This document shows positions 26,201 through 34,605 of a stretch of DNA of 64,000 nucleotides, one piece after another. The stretch lies in the NCBI GenBank assembly GCA_048058975.1, contig JBLLNP010000002.1, forward strand, positions 1 to 64,000, in the 5' to 3' direction. Made by a program: the position numbers and the translations under genes. The stretch comes from RHLJ01 sp048058975. Lineage in GTDB: Bacteria; Bacteroidota; Rhodothermia; Balneolales; Balneolaceae. The notes below the pieces were generated by a model. That model made no database searches. It was not told the DNA's origin and was given only the letters and a program-made list of their open reading frames with translations. Position 1 is the first letter of the stretch; every line of letters begins with the position of its first letter.

Positions 26201-27842
26201 CGCACAAGGCTTAAGTGTAGCCAGTTTTAATGGCAATATTATTGCACAGGATTGGGCCACGATGATAAACGGTTCACTGTCCCGCCACCGGTACGATTAT
26301 TCGTATGATGGGCTTAACCAATTAACCCTGGCCAGAAAACACCGTTTTATACCGGGCTGTACGAATAATTGCTACGAATGGACCACCCAATATGAAGGCT
26401 GGAATACAAGCTATAGCTACGATTTAAACGGGAATATCCAAACTTTAAACAGGGCAGGGAATCTGTATTATAATATGGATCAGCTCAGTTATTACTATTC
26501 CGGTAATCAGATTAAGGCGATCACTGATAATGCTACCTATAGTACGGGAGGGTATAACTTAGAAGGTTTTAAGGATGGGGCCAGCAACAGCATAGAGTAC
26601 GAGTACGACGCCAACGGGAACATGATCCGGGATGACAACAAAAGCATTGAAAGCATCCGCTACAACAAAATGAACCTGCCCGAAGTCATTAGCTTTACCA
26701 ACGGCAACCAGATTGTATATCTGTACGATGCAGCTGGAACCAAGCTCTCCAAGAAGACCTATACCAATGGCACCTTGGGGGTAAGCACCGATTACGTAAA
26801 CGGGTATGTATATACTGATAATGTATTAGATTTCTTTGCATTCTCGGAAGGCCGGGTTCGCATGAGCGGAACCACCGGGACCTACGAATACGATTTAAAA
26901 GACCATTTAGGGAATGTACGAGCTACCTTTACCTCTGGCACAAACAACCTGGCCACTCTGGTCCAGGCCGATAGTTATTATCCCTTCGGGCTCAAAATGC
27001 CCACCCTGTCGTATGTAGCCACAGGCGCCGATGAAAACAAATTCACCTACAACGGCAAAGAACTCGAAGACGAATTCGGGTTAGATTGGTATCATTATGG
27101 GGCTAGATTCTACGATCCTGCGGTGGCAAGATGGTGGGCTATTGATCCAGCTGGTGAATATCATTCCTCCTATAGTTTTGTTGGTGGTAATCCTATTGTT
27201 TTTATTGATCCTAATGGTCAGTTCTCAGAAAATACCAATCCATGTTTCCCACTTTGTGGGATTATCTATCAGACAGTAAAACATAAAATTTCAGAATTTG
27301 CTGAAACCATAAAAAATGATAGAATAGTAATGAGTGGAACATACGATATTTCGTTAGGTTTACAGGGAGGGTTAGAATTGGATGGATATTTTGGGGGGAC
27401 TGCAAATATGGGAAGTGTAGATTTATTTAGAGGTATCGTAGAAATAAGCTGGTCTTGGGATGAAGGTTTTCAACCTGAATTGTTTCCCCTTGAAAAAATC
27501 GCAAGAGTTAATCATCAGAATAAAGCAATTGGTACTTTTACTCAGTCCGCATCATTTAGCATACCAGGGATAGGCGTAAATGCTGGACATGAAGTAGATT
27601 ATTCATTTAATCTGAATTCAAGACATTTAGAATTCTCAGATCAAATGGTGACATGGGGAGGGAACGCTGCTATTCCTGGGTATACTCCATTTACTGTTTT
27701 TGAGCAAAGAACACTTACATTAGGTGATAATTTTTCAATTATCGATAGCCAGCATGAATTAGGTGTAGAAACTTCAGGAAGCTTTGGTTTTGGACTTTTG
27801 TTTCAAGGAAGTGCTAAATTGAATATAGAGAGAAACGAATAA
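23265..27842 (+). CDS. RHS repeat-associated core protein with variable C-terminal tip (island A)
   Basis: A 1525-aa exported protein (signal peptide 'MSISMSVNAQ'); ATG 23283, preceded by GAGGGGG, is an alternative start. In order: two Kre9/KNH-like Ig-type domains (about residues 130-330), the 'VGYVDGTGKSRQSVAIKA' module (DUF6443-like), YD repeats ('YDHAGRLLKQY', 'YEYDANGNMIRD'), and an RHS core 'KDHLGNVRATF', 'YYPFGLKMP', 'GKELEDEFGLDWYHYGARFYDP', 'NGGN' variant and 'FIDPNGQF' ending near residue 1318. The tip (1319-1525) is beta-rich and matches no toxin family I know. Known RHS proteins cage C-terminal toxins; here toxicity is inferred. DNA for about 24240-27080 is visibly more GC-rich than either end. 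Confidence 0.88.
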   Translation: MRGNRTMINSIKIKSSSSIIIHFLILFMISISMSVNAQSISVNVPTSSTVCTGGQSCAVNWIQLAPQGVTGYEILLQNVTTSTTYLINGFYTFTTGNESTSWVVTNGPDFNGTFRVKVTEINGQDQDQNFIYGDFDYSDNFTINRGPYIDITSPTSGVYTNGSKISVDYSTNQSSLAFKLKKLSDNSLTTITLDGNGDWTIPGGQAEGDYKIQITGGSVTEESATFTIEPKRIIVTYPFDNLIFEQGAKPVIRWSANYNVSSFKVWVEDEDNSWTIVNSTMGNSYQWNIPSNFHLDNDFEVYVKDNSSSVTGIQNGKFTIEVPNPESFTLNSAKSTSIKIPISTISQISSLAVDEKVQSVGYVDGTGKSRQSVAIKAAPNQKDVINVHDYDELGQKDIQYLPFILATTSGAYRNFAIEAQMEYYCSGGSCVAQGNNVTSNSHPYSRTIMEKSPLRTVEEQGAPGQKWQPGSGSTIRSDNSANVSGDQIIYWEVNTSGNPKANGYYEPSVIAISKTTDENGNESYVYTNREGQEILKEGFVNSITPVRTYYVYDDFGNLRFIIPPEAVVDIGSNNTIELSSTDSIRTTWLTEMQYDGYHRVVWKKIPEAEPVYTVYDKLGRVALTQDGNMRLTNEWFFTKYDIRGRAILTGTYIESDQTRQSREAMQTYLNSWNSFTWELRETDQAKFPTQHGYTFRTFPDKLENSTIWSVTYYDHYDFNNDGTPDESFEANTEFTSLTGNNRSKHEADVIRTDGMVTGSKTRILSFPTVIETNTAVEYDAHNFDAPEVYYIGNGGSTITLKPGFSTKPGQTVVIGNDNSILPALYDEHSQGSWLEGVTFYDKYGRTIYTKSTNHVGGTDKSWSLYHFDGEVERTKSIHVGNGITTTVRNRFEYDHAGRLLKQYQQNNSQTEVLIAENSYNELGQLVSKELNKELVSGSMVAAQTVDFKYHLRGWLEQVNNPAGLGSDLFAYRLYYDQVPAQGLSVASFNGNIIAQDWATMINGSLSRHRYDYSYDGLNQLTLARKHRFIPGCTNNCYEWTTQYEGWNTSYSYDLNGNIQTLNRAGNLYYNMDQLSYYYSGNQIKAITDNATYSTGGYNLEGFKDGASNSIEYEYDANGNMIRDDNKSIESIRYNKMNLPEVISFTNGNQIVYLYDAAGTKLSKKTYTNGTLGVSTDYVNGYVYTDNVLDFFAFSEGRVRMSGTTGTYEYDLKDHLGNVRATFTSGTNNLATLVQADSYYPFGLKMPTLSYVATGADENKFTYNGKELEDEFGLDWYHYGARFYDPAVARWWAIDPAGEYHSSYSFVGGNPIVFIDPNGQFSENTNPCFPLCGIIYQTVKHKISEFAETIKNDRIVMSGTYDISLGLQGGLELDGYFGGTANMGSVDLFRGIVEISWSWDEGFQPELFPLEKIARVNHQNKAIGTFTQSASFSIPGIGVNAGHEVDYSFNLNSRHLEFSDQMVTWGGNAAIPGYTPFTVFEQRTLTLGDNFSIIDSQHELGVETSGSFGFGLLFQGSAKLNIERNE

Positions 27843-27864
27843 TTAAATTTAAATAATTTATTTT

Positions 27865-28143
27865 ATGTTCTTAAGGGAAAATAAAGTTTTGAAATTAACT
27901 AGTTCTAAATTAGTAATAGCTTTAGCTCGGAATTTATTTAAGTTTTTTGGTCCAGCTTCCATACTTTGTTTCATTATAATATACTTTGGAAGTATTCAAA
28001 TCACTTTTAATGAAGATGTGATTGAAAGTCCTCTTTTAGGAGGGACGATTATGATGGTTGCATTTTTATTGCTGTGGGTTTTTTTTACTATTTTTTTCTT
28101 TTTAGTTATAAAACTTGCTAAGCGATTTTACCTTACTCAGTAG
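27865..28143 (+). CDS. Small two-TM membrane protein, candidate immunity protein
   Basis: A 92-aa protein with two hydrophobic segments (about residues 28-46 and 58-84) and a basic C-terminus ('IKLAKRFYLTQ'). It starts 22 bp after the RHS gene, the position at which immunity genes lie in polymorphic toxin loci. I recognise no family. An inner-membrane immunity protein against a pore-forming or membrane-active tip is one reading. The alternative is a spurious ORF in AT-rich DNA; good length for its composition and its tight spacing favour a real gene. Confidence 0.5.
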   Translation: MFLRENKVLKLTSSKLVIALARNLFKFFGPASILCFIIIYFGSIQITFNEDVIESPLLGGTIMMVAFLLLWVFFTIFFFLVIKLAKRFYLTQ

Positions 28144-28463
28144 TTCTGTTCTCCATAATTGGTGCACAGGTTGAATTTAGCTTAATTGGTATAGTAGCAG
28201 GTGAATTCACAGGTGATTGGGGAATAGCAATACAAGGGAACTTTTTAGGAGGGCTTGAAGCTAGCGTGACAGGTAGTGTATCTGCATATTGGCCAATAGC
28301 TGAAGGTGATCTAAATTTGGATAGATTACAAGGCCTTGAAGTCGGACTTCAAGGCAGAAACTGGCGCGAGTGTCCACTCGTCCCAACTAGTCCAAGCTTA
28401 TTTATAAAAAAGAAACTGGCGCGAGTGTCCACTCGTGCCTTCCACAACCCCCAGATGTTTTAA
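28140..28463 (+). pseudogene. Orphan RHS-tip-like fragment running into palindromic repeats
   Basis: The open frame has no proper start (it follows a TAA at 28119-28121). It encodes a beta-rich glycine-spaced stretch, 'GAQVEFSLIGIVAGEFTGDW', then 'GLEASVTGSVSAYWPIAEGD', in the style of the tip of the RHS protein just upstream ('LGLQGGLELDGYFGG'). After 'LDRLQG' the frame enters palindromic repeat DNA and ends in it. This is what a displaced, truncated RHS C-terminal cassette would look like. Homology between the fragment and the active tip is only suggestive. Confidence 0.45.
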
Positions 28464-28800
28464 GTCTGTGACTTAAAACTGGAAGAATAGCAAGACTTTG
28501 TCTTGCATGATGGGCAGATGTCTTAACTTCAATACGTAGCTCTGCTGCATGATGCATTCCGGGAAGCCTGCCTTTGTCGGCAGGCAGGTTCCACCAGTAT
28601 TTGCAGGATTAAAATCCTCGCTTGTTTATGTTCTTTTCAGTGTATCGTGATCTGCCCCGAATATAATCAAGAAAGAGTTTCAACTCTTAGATTCAAGGCT
28701 CCAAAAGTTCGCGAAGGTCGTTCTCTCTCTCATTTTCACCTATTGTCTTTTTCCAATTGGTCTGACGGATTACCCGTCTGACCAATTGCTATTCTACATC
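28332..28800. repeat. Composite palindromic repeat block, copy 1 (downstream of the island A RHS gene)
   Basis: A run of short hairpin-forming palindromes: GCCTTGAAGTC-G-GACTTCAAGGC (28333-28355); a 26-nt direct repeat at 28356-28381 and 28411-28436, each holding CGAGTG-TC-CACTCG; TTTTAAGTC-TGT-GACTTAAAA (28458-28478); GCAAGAC-TTT-GTCTTGC (about 28490-28506); AGGATT-AA-AATCCT (about 28605); AAGAGTT-TC-AACTCTT (about 28673-28690); and a long arm pair CAATTGGTCTGACGG / CCGTCTGACCAATTG (about 28756-28789). Much of it recurs at 47069-47520. No protein is encoded. 28801-29002 is AT-rich and holds a degenerate 'GCAGAGCCACGGAACG' piece and the promoter region of the next gene. Confidence 0.85.
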
Positions 28801-29002
28801 GTTTAGGAACCAGAAAAATGCAACCATACAAGACATAATTTGTAGCTTCACAAAGATGGATATTGGTCAATAAGATCAGGATTAATCTGATTCAGCCGCA
28901 GAGCCACGGAACGTGAAATAAGTATATCTAACCAACAAATAAAACAGGAATTTAAAAAAGCCAGTTCCTATATTTCCGCGTGTTTAATTAATACAGAGAG
29001 CC

Positions 29003-29713
29003 ATGAACAAAACCGTATTTCTATCCCTCATCCTTGTTTTTAGTTCAACCCAGTTATATGCACAATCCGGCGACTACATAGAGTTGAGAGACGGAACGAT
29101 AGTAGAAGGAGAGGTGAAAATCAGCGAACGACTATTCCGCAGCTCCAGAATCATTATAAACGATACCACCTATTACCCGCTAAACGAGGTTATGGCTTAT
29201 AAAAAAGACGGAGAGTATTACCGAAGAATAGGGTTAAGTTTCAATACAGGGAACCAATTTGCAATGCGTACCGAAAAGGGCAACATTGATTTATACGAGC
29301 GTATGGAATACTCCTATTCTAACAATTGGGTGCCGGGTCCGAACGGAACCATGATGTTTATGGGAGGAGGCTTTAATGGAAACAACGTGCAATACTTTGC
29401 AAAAGACTCAGGCCCGGTACTCAAGGCAAACGCCCGGAATTTAAAAACCGCGCTTAGCGACAACCCACAAAGCATGAGCTATTTAAAAAAACGGGACGGA
29501 CTAACAGCGGTACAGGTGATTGGAGTTATAGGAGGGATAGCCATAGCAGGTGCCTCCATTTCTGCCCAGGCTGATAAAGAAAACCCCGATTTTACCGGGG
29601 CGTTTCTGGGAGTAGGTGTGGTGGCAGGTAGTGCCTGGATTCCATTCTTTGCAAAACAAGACCTGGTACGAAAGGCGATAGAGGAGTATAATCGTCCCGT
29701 AAGCCAATTCTGA
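29003..29713 (+). CDS. Exported protein of unknown function
   Basis: A 236-aa protein with a signal peptide ending 'STQLYAQ'. The mature N-terminus ('YIELRDGTIVEGEV') looks like a small beta module that reads as a surface or barrel-type 'response to stress' fold, but I cannot assign it. A Gly-rich segment 'MFMGGGFNGNN' lies mid-way. Two hydrophobic glycine-rich stretches near the C-terminus (about residues 170-188 and 198-215) could be membrane-associated. It is convergent with the tail-fibre gene at 29720 (6 bp between stops). It sits inside island A without obvious partners. Confidence 0.7.
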   Translation: MNKTVFLSLILVFSSTQLYAQSGDYIELRDGTIVEGEVKISERLFRSSRIIINDTTYYPLNEVMAYKKDGEYYRRIGLSFNTGNQFAMRTEKGNIDLYERMEYSYSNNWVPGPNGTMMFMGGGFNGNNVQYFAKDSGPVLKANARNLKTALSDNPQSMSYLKKRDGLTAVQVIGVIGGIAIAGASISAQADKENPDFTGAFLGVGVVAGSAWIPFFAKQDLVRKAIEEYNRPVSQF

Positions 29714-29719
29714 CAAAGC

Positions 29720-30976
29720 TTAATTACTACGTTCCAATCTCTCCATTTTTTCAACCAATACCGCATTCGTTTTTTTCAGAGATTCAATTTCTTTCTGTGC
29801 ATGAATCATATATAAGGTCATCTCTTCCATTTTCTTAAGCAGCAGCATATTCATCTCACCCAAAACAATTCCATTTTCTTCCATCTCTTTTGCTGAGGGC
29901 ACTTCAGGAAGGTGCTTATTGGCTTTTATGAATGCCTCAAGCTCAGAAAGAGAGGGCAGGGCATAATCTTCCTCGAACACATAGTCTGGTCCGGGCACAT
30001 TCAAATCTACTATCACTTCCTCCGAATGGATTTTACCTTTTACGGTAAGTTTTTGATCGGGGTTGGTGGTTCCAATGCCTACATTTCCGTTGTTTTCAAC
30101 TGTAAACTTCACATTCGAGTTTGGGGTAGATGTCCCACTTGAAAGTCTTAGTATAGGCTCACTAGAAACTGTGGAAACCTGATTTATATATACTGCGGCA
30201 CCTACTCCATTTCTTATAAAATGATGGTACTCTGTATTAGCAGTACTTGATCGAAATGTGTCTGACAATATTTTTCCATTCACATGAAGTTTTTCGGATG
30301 GTGAAGTAGTACCGATACCTATTTTACCGTTGTCAAAGCGCATCATTTCTTGTCCTTCATTATAAAAAATGGCATCTAATCCATCTTTTATAATTGCTAA
30401 ATAATCACTCCCTACCCCGACTCCATCTGTTGCATCTCTATCCAGAACAAGAGAAGCTCGGTTGCCAGAACCAGCAGCATCTACACTAAGTCTTGCTGCT
30501 CTTATTCCATCATTCGTAGTGATTCTTCCTGAACTAAGAAAATTGCCTGCTATATGAAGTTTTTCGGATGGTGAAGTAGTACCTATACCTACATTTCCAT
30601 TGTATCTTATTCTTACTCTTTCAGCTTCATTTGCATATAGCGCAAGACCCATACTATTGGCCCAGGAACCTTCCTGTACCGCAGCAATTCCCGACCATTT
30701 ATTTAATTCACCGTTATGGGATAGCTTGAGTTTTAAACCTACACCATATCCTGTAACAGCTTCTGCATTGTTTGGGTTTTCAATCCATATAGGCCATTCA
30801 ATAGCAGCGCTGCTAACACTTCTAACATTAAATGAAGTAAGAGGAGTTGAATTTCCAATTCCTACATTTCCGGCATTATAGTATACATTACTACCCGAAG
30901 TGGTCCACTGGGCATCAACATCTTGAGAAAAAAAAGTTAGAGTAAAAAAGATGAAGGAGAGAATTGAGCGTTTCAT
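29720..30976 (-). CDS. Secreted tail-fibre-like protein 5 (minus strand, end of island A)
   Basis: A 418-aa member of the tail-fibre family. The start was set at the ATG at 30974-30976 because the signal peptide 'MKRSILSFIFF...DVDAQ' begins there; a frame-open ATG 30 bp upstream would add ten non-signal residues. The mature start 'QWTTSGSNVYYNAGNVGIG' matches that of the island B gene at 36760. 'NVGIGTTSPSEKLHIAG', 'KIGIGTTSPSEKLHVNG' and 'NVGIGTTNPDQKLTVKG' repeats, the conserved module and a coiled coil follow. It faces the operon convergently and borders the secretin operon. Confidence 0.8.
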   Translation of the reverse strand: MKRSILSFIFFTLTFFSQDVDAQWTTSGSNVYYNAGNVGIGNSTPLTSFNVRSVSSAAIEWPIWIENPNNAEAVTGYGVGLKLKLSHNGELNKWSGIAAVQEGSWANSMGLALYANEAERVRIRYNGNVGIGTTSPSEKLHIAGNFLSSGRITTNDGIRAARLSVDAAGSGNRASLVLDRDATDGVGVGSDYLAIIKDGLDAIFYNEGQEMMRFDNGKIGIGTTSPSEKLHVNGKILSDTFRSSTANTEYHHFIRNGVGAAVYINQVSTVSSEPILRLSSGTSTPNSNVKFTVENNGNVGIGTTNPDQKLTVKGKIHSEEVIVDLNVPGPDYVFEEDYALPSLSELEAFIKANKHLPEVPSAKEMEENGIVLGEMNMLLLKKMEEMTLYMIHAQKEIESLKKTNAVLVEKMERLERSN

Positions 30977-31136
30977 AATGGAAGAGTTGGTTTTTTGTTT
31001 AAGCACTTTATTATACTATTTATAGTGCCAAATGAAAACTAAACGATTTGAATTTAGAAAAGATCAATTTAATGGGTGTAAGTTCAGTAAAAATTTTCTA
31101 TTCTACCCAATCGAAAGAACACTTGAATCCTGTTAC

Positions 31137-33140
31137 ATGAGCGCTTTAAAAAACATCCAGTATATCCTGATTTTTGGCTTTCTATCAGTGAATATTTATG
31201 GGCAGGTTACAGAGCTTCCGGAAGACTCAACAATCATTTCTGAACGGGAACAATACATGGATTATCTGGAATCCATCATCGACTCCAACATGGTTCAGGT
31301 CAATCTCAATAACCTGCCTGAATCGTTATTTCAACTGGTTGAAAATCTGAATGTAAGTAACATCGATTCCCGGGATTTCTTGCGAGCGCTAGGAAGGCAG
31401 TACGATGTAAATATTATTGTAGAAAACCGCATTAACCGACAGCTCACGCTCAGATTGTCGGATGTAACGGTAATCGAAGTGCTGATATTTATAAGTCAGG
31501 AGTACAATCTTTCCCTAAGTCAATCAGGCCAGGTATTCAGGATTCGAGAGTATGTAGCCCCGGTGCCCGAACCTGTCGTTGCACAGCCATTAATAACGTA
31601 TAAGGATGGGCTTCTTTCTCTGGATTTGGAACAAGTAGAACTCTCAATTCTTACCCGGGAATTAACCTTAGCCACTGGTAGGAATATTATTATCCGAAAT
31701 GGAGTGAGAGGTACAATTTCAGGATACTTGAATGACGTTCAATTCGAAAACGGCTTGAATATTTTGCTCAACAATAATGGCTTTTCGTTAAGAGAAAAAG
31801 ACGGGGTCTTTATCGTTGACCGTTTTGGATTTTCGGGAACTGAACAGGGGAATACTTCCAATTTTTGGGTTACCATGGAAAATGGCCTTGTAAGTCTGGA
31901 TGTAGTTAATGCGCCCGTTACGGATGTGATCAGAGAAATAGGGTATCAAAGTGATGTAAACATGATCACCTATGGTTTGCCAACTACCACCATTACAGCA
32001 AAAGCAAATAACCTTACGATAGAACAGGCCTTAACTTACATTTTCAGAGGTACCGAATTCACCTTCAGAAAAGAGGGGGAGATGTATATTCTTGGAGATA
32101 AAAATACGAGTGGCATAGCATCCCACAAGTTGATTCGGCTAAAACATGTCCGGTCTGATGTCATCGTTGAATTGATCCCTCAGAGTATTACTCAGAATGC
32201 CAGCGTTCAGGTCATTAAAGAACAAAACGGCCTGATGGTTATTGGTACCAATGATGTTATCGTAGAGTTGGAGAATTTTATTGAGCAAATAGATTTTCCT
32301 ACACCTCAAATCATGATTGAAGCATTGGTAGTAGATGTAAACTCTTCTGACATGTACCAGTTAGGGGTATCCCTTGCTCAGGGAGGAGCTCCCGACAGTA
32401 GTTTCTTTAACCCATTTAGCATCTTATTCGGGCAAGGAAGTGATCAAAGAGGGGGGCTTACTATGCAAGGCTCAGGAAGAGATATAAACAGCGCCTTCTC
32501 TTCCGGTGGAAATTTATTTGGAATTCAAAATCTCGGAAGAATGCCTCAGGATTTCTTTTTCAGGATTCAGGCTTTGGATCAGGAAGGATTGGTAAGTGTG
32601 CAATCTCGTCCACAGATTTCTACACTAAATGGACATACAGCTAGTATTGAGATAGGTACCACCCAGTATTTCCTTTTAACTTCTACTACCCCGTTACAAT
32701 CCCCAAATCAAATTGTAACTCAGGAATCGCAACGCTTTGAATCTATTGAAGCAAATGTGTTACTTGAGATTACACCATGGGTAAGTGCTTCGGGAGATGT
32801 AACCGTAGAAGTTCATCCTGAATTTAATACTCCGGTTGGTTCTCTTAATGCCGATGTTCCTCCAACAATCAACAGCAGAGTACTTGACTCAACCGTACGT
32901 TTAAAGGATGGTGAAACGATTATTCTTGGTGGACTCATTCAGGAAAGTGAAAGTGAAAGTATCAACAAAGTACCAATTCTTGGAAATATCCCACTGCTAG
33001 GAAGGCTCTTCAGAAATAAGAGCACAAGCATGATGAAATTCGAGTTGGTAATCTTTATTACCCCTCATGTATTTTATGGAGATGGAAATGATAATGCCCG
33101 ATGGAATAATTTGAGAGAAGAGTTAAACATCGACAACTAG
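31137..33140 (+). CDS. gspD: Outer-membrane secretin (GspD/PilQ-like)
   Basis: A 667-aa secretin that forms the outer-membrane channel of a type II secretion or type IV pilus machine. The start at 31137 gives a signal peptide ('SVNIYGQ'); the frame is open 105 bp further upstream. Three STN/N0-like repeats lie in the N-terminal half (e.g. 'LRLSDVTVIEVLIFISQEY', 'VTDVIREIGYQSDVNM'), followed by an N1 domain ('KLIRLKHVRSDVIVEL') and the secretin domain with 'VQSRPQISTLNGHTASIEIG', 'VRLKDGETIILGGLI' and the hallmark 'VPILGNIPLLGRLFR'. It heads a tight operon with the next five genes. Confidence 0.93.
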   Translation: MSALKNIQYILIFGFLSVNIYGQVTELPEDSTIISEREQYMDYLESIIDSNMVQVNLNNLPESLFQLVENLNVSNIDSRDFLRALGRQYDVNIIVENRINRQLTLRLSDVTVIEVLIFISQEYNLSLSQSGQVFRIREYVAPVPEPVVAQPLITYKDGLLSLDLEQVELSILTRELTLATGRNIIIRNGVRGTISGYLNDVQFENGLNILLNNNGFSLREKDGVFIVDRFGFSGTEQGNTSNFWVTMENGLVSLDVVNAPVTDVIREIGYQSDVNMITYGLPTTTITAKANNLTIEQALTYIFRGTEFTFRKEGEMYILGDKNTSGIASHKLIRLKHVRSDVIVELIPQSITQNASVQVIKEQNGLMVIGTNDVIVELENFIEQIDFPTPQIMIEALVVDVNSSDMYQLGVSLAQGGAPDSSFFNPFSILFGQGSDQRGGLTMQGSGRDINSAFSSGGNLFGIQNLGRMPQDFFFRIQALDQEGLVSVQSRPQISTLNGHTASIEIGTTQYFLLTSTTPLQSPNQIVTQESQRFESIEANVLLEITPWVSASGDVTVEVHPEFNTPVGSLNADVPPTINSRVLDSTVRLKDGETIILGGLIQESESESINKVPILGNIPLLGRLFRNKSTSMMKFELVIFITPHVFYGDGNDNARWNNLREELNIDN

Positions 33141-33150
33141 AATACTAAGT

Positions 33151-34605
33151 ATGCTAAAGATCCCATTTATAGAGCATACAGGACTAAGCATCGAAATTAC
33201 CCCAGAGGTATTGAGATGGGTAGAGGTTAATCGACTGGGAAAGAGAGAAACACTCAAATCTTCTGGGGAAGTTGTTCATAATAATAGTGAAGCATCTTTT
33301 CTTGGGGCTATTCAGGAGTTGATGGGGCAGATTGAATCTGAAGCCTTTCACTTGGGTATTTTACTACCTGAAGCATTAATTGATGTTGTTATTGAAGACA
33401 TACCTTATTCAGAAGAATCGAATGAGACAGAGCATTGGGTAGTTCAAAAAGTAAAAGAAATTTGTGAGTCTTCAGAAGCTCAGGTACCTCTTATTCAGCA
33501 TCATATTGTGCATCTGGAAGAAGATAGCAAACGATGTATCTTTCAAGTTACTGAGGGTGCATTAATTGAACGATATGTAAACTTGTTATCTAAACTGGAC
33601 CTATTCCCACAATATATTGGTACCGGATTACTTGAGAGCGGGCACTCCCAGATTTACAATCATGAATTCGTTGAAGAAGTGTCATCCGTTGTCCAGAATC
33701 TCAGTAAGAAAACCTATCTGACAATATATGAAAACGGGTTAATCAGAAATATGTATCAGATTGAATCTGATGGTGAACTCGAAACCGGCTTTATTCTTGG
33801 GGAAGCACATTCCTATTTGCAAACTGAAGAAGCGTCTACCGATCAGCCCATAAACTCCATTCCTTTATACCTTGCTATTAAGCAAGAGGGAATAACCCCA
33901 GGGGTGATGCACTCAGAGCGCCCGGTTATTAAAGCAATTCCTTTTGGTGATAAAAAAGGATTAGAAGAGCTTCCATTGAGTTTTATTAGATGCGCCGGGC
34001 TCATAGTTCGGTTATTTTTTAAGGGGTTGGATAGCTTCAATTTTTCGGAAGCTGCTGTGTTAAAAACAGGGATTCTCAATCATGATAAAAAAGAAGCTAT
34101 AAGGCTGGCAGTGCTACTTTTTGCACCACTGGTAATTTTTGCTTTATTAACCTATGGTTTGAATAAAGTTGTGGATTACAGGCTTGTGGAAAGTAATCAG
34201 ATCATGGAACAAATCGGAGACAAAATTGAGGAAGTGAATCATAAGAGAGAGGAACTGATTCTCACCAGAGACCGATTCTTAGAAGCACGTTCGATACTAG
34301 AGCAAAAAGAACCGGTGGCGTACATCTTTGAAGAAATAAGCTCAATTATTCCGAATGATATATGGCTTACAGATTTAGTACTGGATAATACATTGCAAAA
34401 TGTACAGTTGGTACGCGCTGTTGGGTATTCTTCAACAGAGCGTTCCATTACCGTTTTTATGAGCAGACTCGAGGAAACTAAAGAAGTAGAAGAGACATCT
34501 CTAATGGTGTCAGAGAAGTTGGAAGCTTCACCAAGAACACAGTCCAACCCATCGCTGGATGGAATGACCCGCTTTGAAATTATCATACGATTTTCTGGCT
34601 CATGA
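33151..34605 (+). CDS. Fused PilM-PilN / GspL-like inner-membrane assembly protein
   Basis: A 484-aa protein with two parts. Residues 1 to about 310 resemble the cytoplasmic actin-like PilM/GspL domain ('TGLSIEITPEVLRWVEVNRLG', 'FHLGILLPEALIDVVIEDIPY'). Then comes a single TM (about 316-337) and a periplasmic coiled coil and ferredoxin-like domain typical of PilN ('EISSIIPNDIWLTDLVLDN'). In T4P systems these are usually two genes; in T2SS they are one (GspL). It anchors the ATPase ring to the periplasmic alignment complex. Stop and next start overlap (ATGA), so it is translationally coupled to the PilO-like gene. Confidence 0.8.
   Translation: MLKIPFIEHTGLSIEITPEVLRWVEVNRLGKRETLKSSGEVVHNNSEASFLGAIQELMGQIESEAFHLGILLPEALIDVVIEDIPYSEESNETEHWVVQKVKEICESSEAQVPLIQHHIVHLEEDSKRCIFQVTEGALIERYVNLLSKLDLFPQYIGTGLLESGHSQIYNHEFVEEVSSVVQNLSKKTYLTIYENGLIRNMYQIESDGELETGFILGEAHSYLQTEEASTDQPINSIPLYLAIKQEGITPGVMHSERPVIKAIPFGDKKGLEELPLSFIRCAGLIVRLFFKGLDSFNFSEAAVLKTGILNHDKKEAIRLAVLLFAPLVIFALLTYGLNKVVDYRLVESNQIMEQIGDKIEEVNHKREELILTRDRFLEARSILEQKEPVAYIFEEISSIIPNDIWLTDLVLDNTLQNVQLVRAVGYSSTERSITVFMSRLEETKEVEETSLMVSEKLEASPRTQSNPSLDGMTRFEIIIRFSGS

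Noticed and set aside
28356..28436. CRISPR-like direct repeats
   Set aside because: Only two copies of a 26-nt repeat with a palindromic centre; no array, no cas genes. Fits the dispersed palindrome family better.
28266..28463. A 65-aa ORF as a real gene
   Set aside because: It starts at a GTG inside a longer startless frame and its second half is palindromic repeat DNA. Treated as part of the orphan tip fragment.
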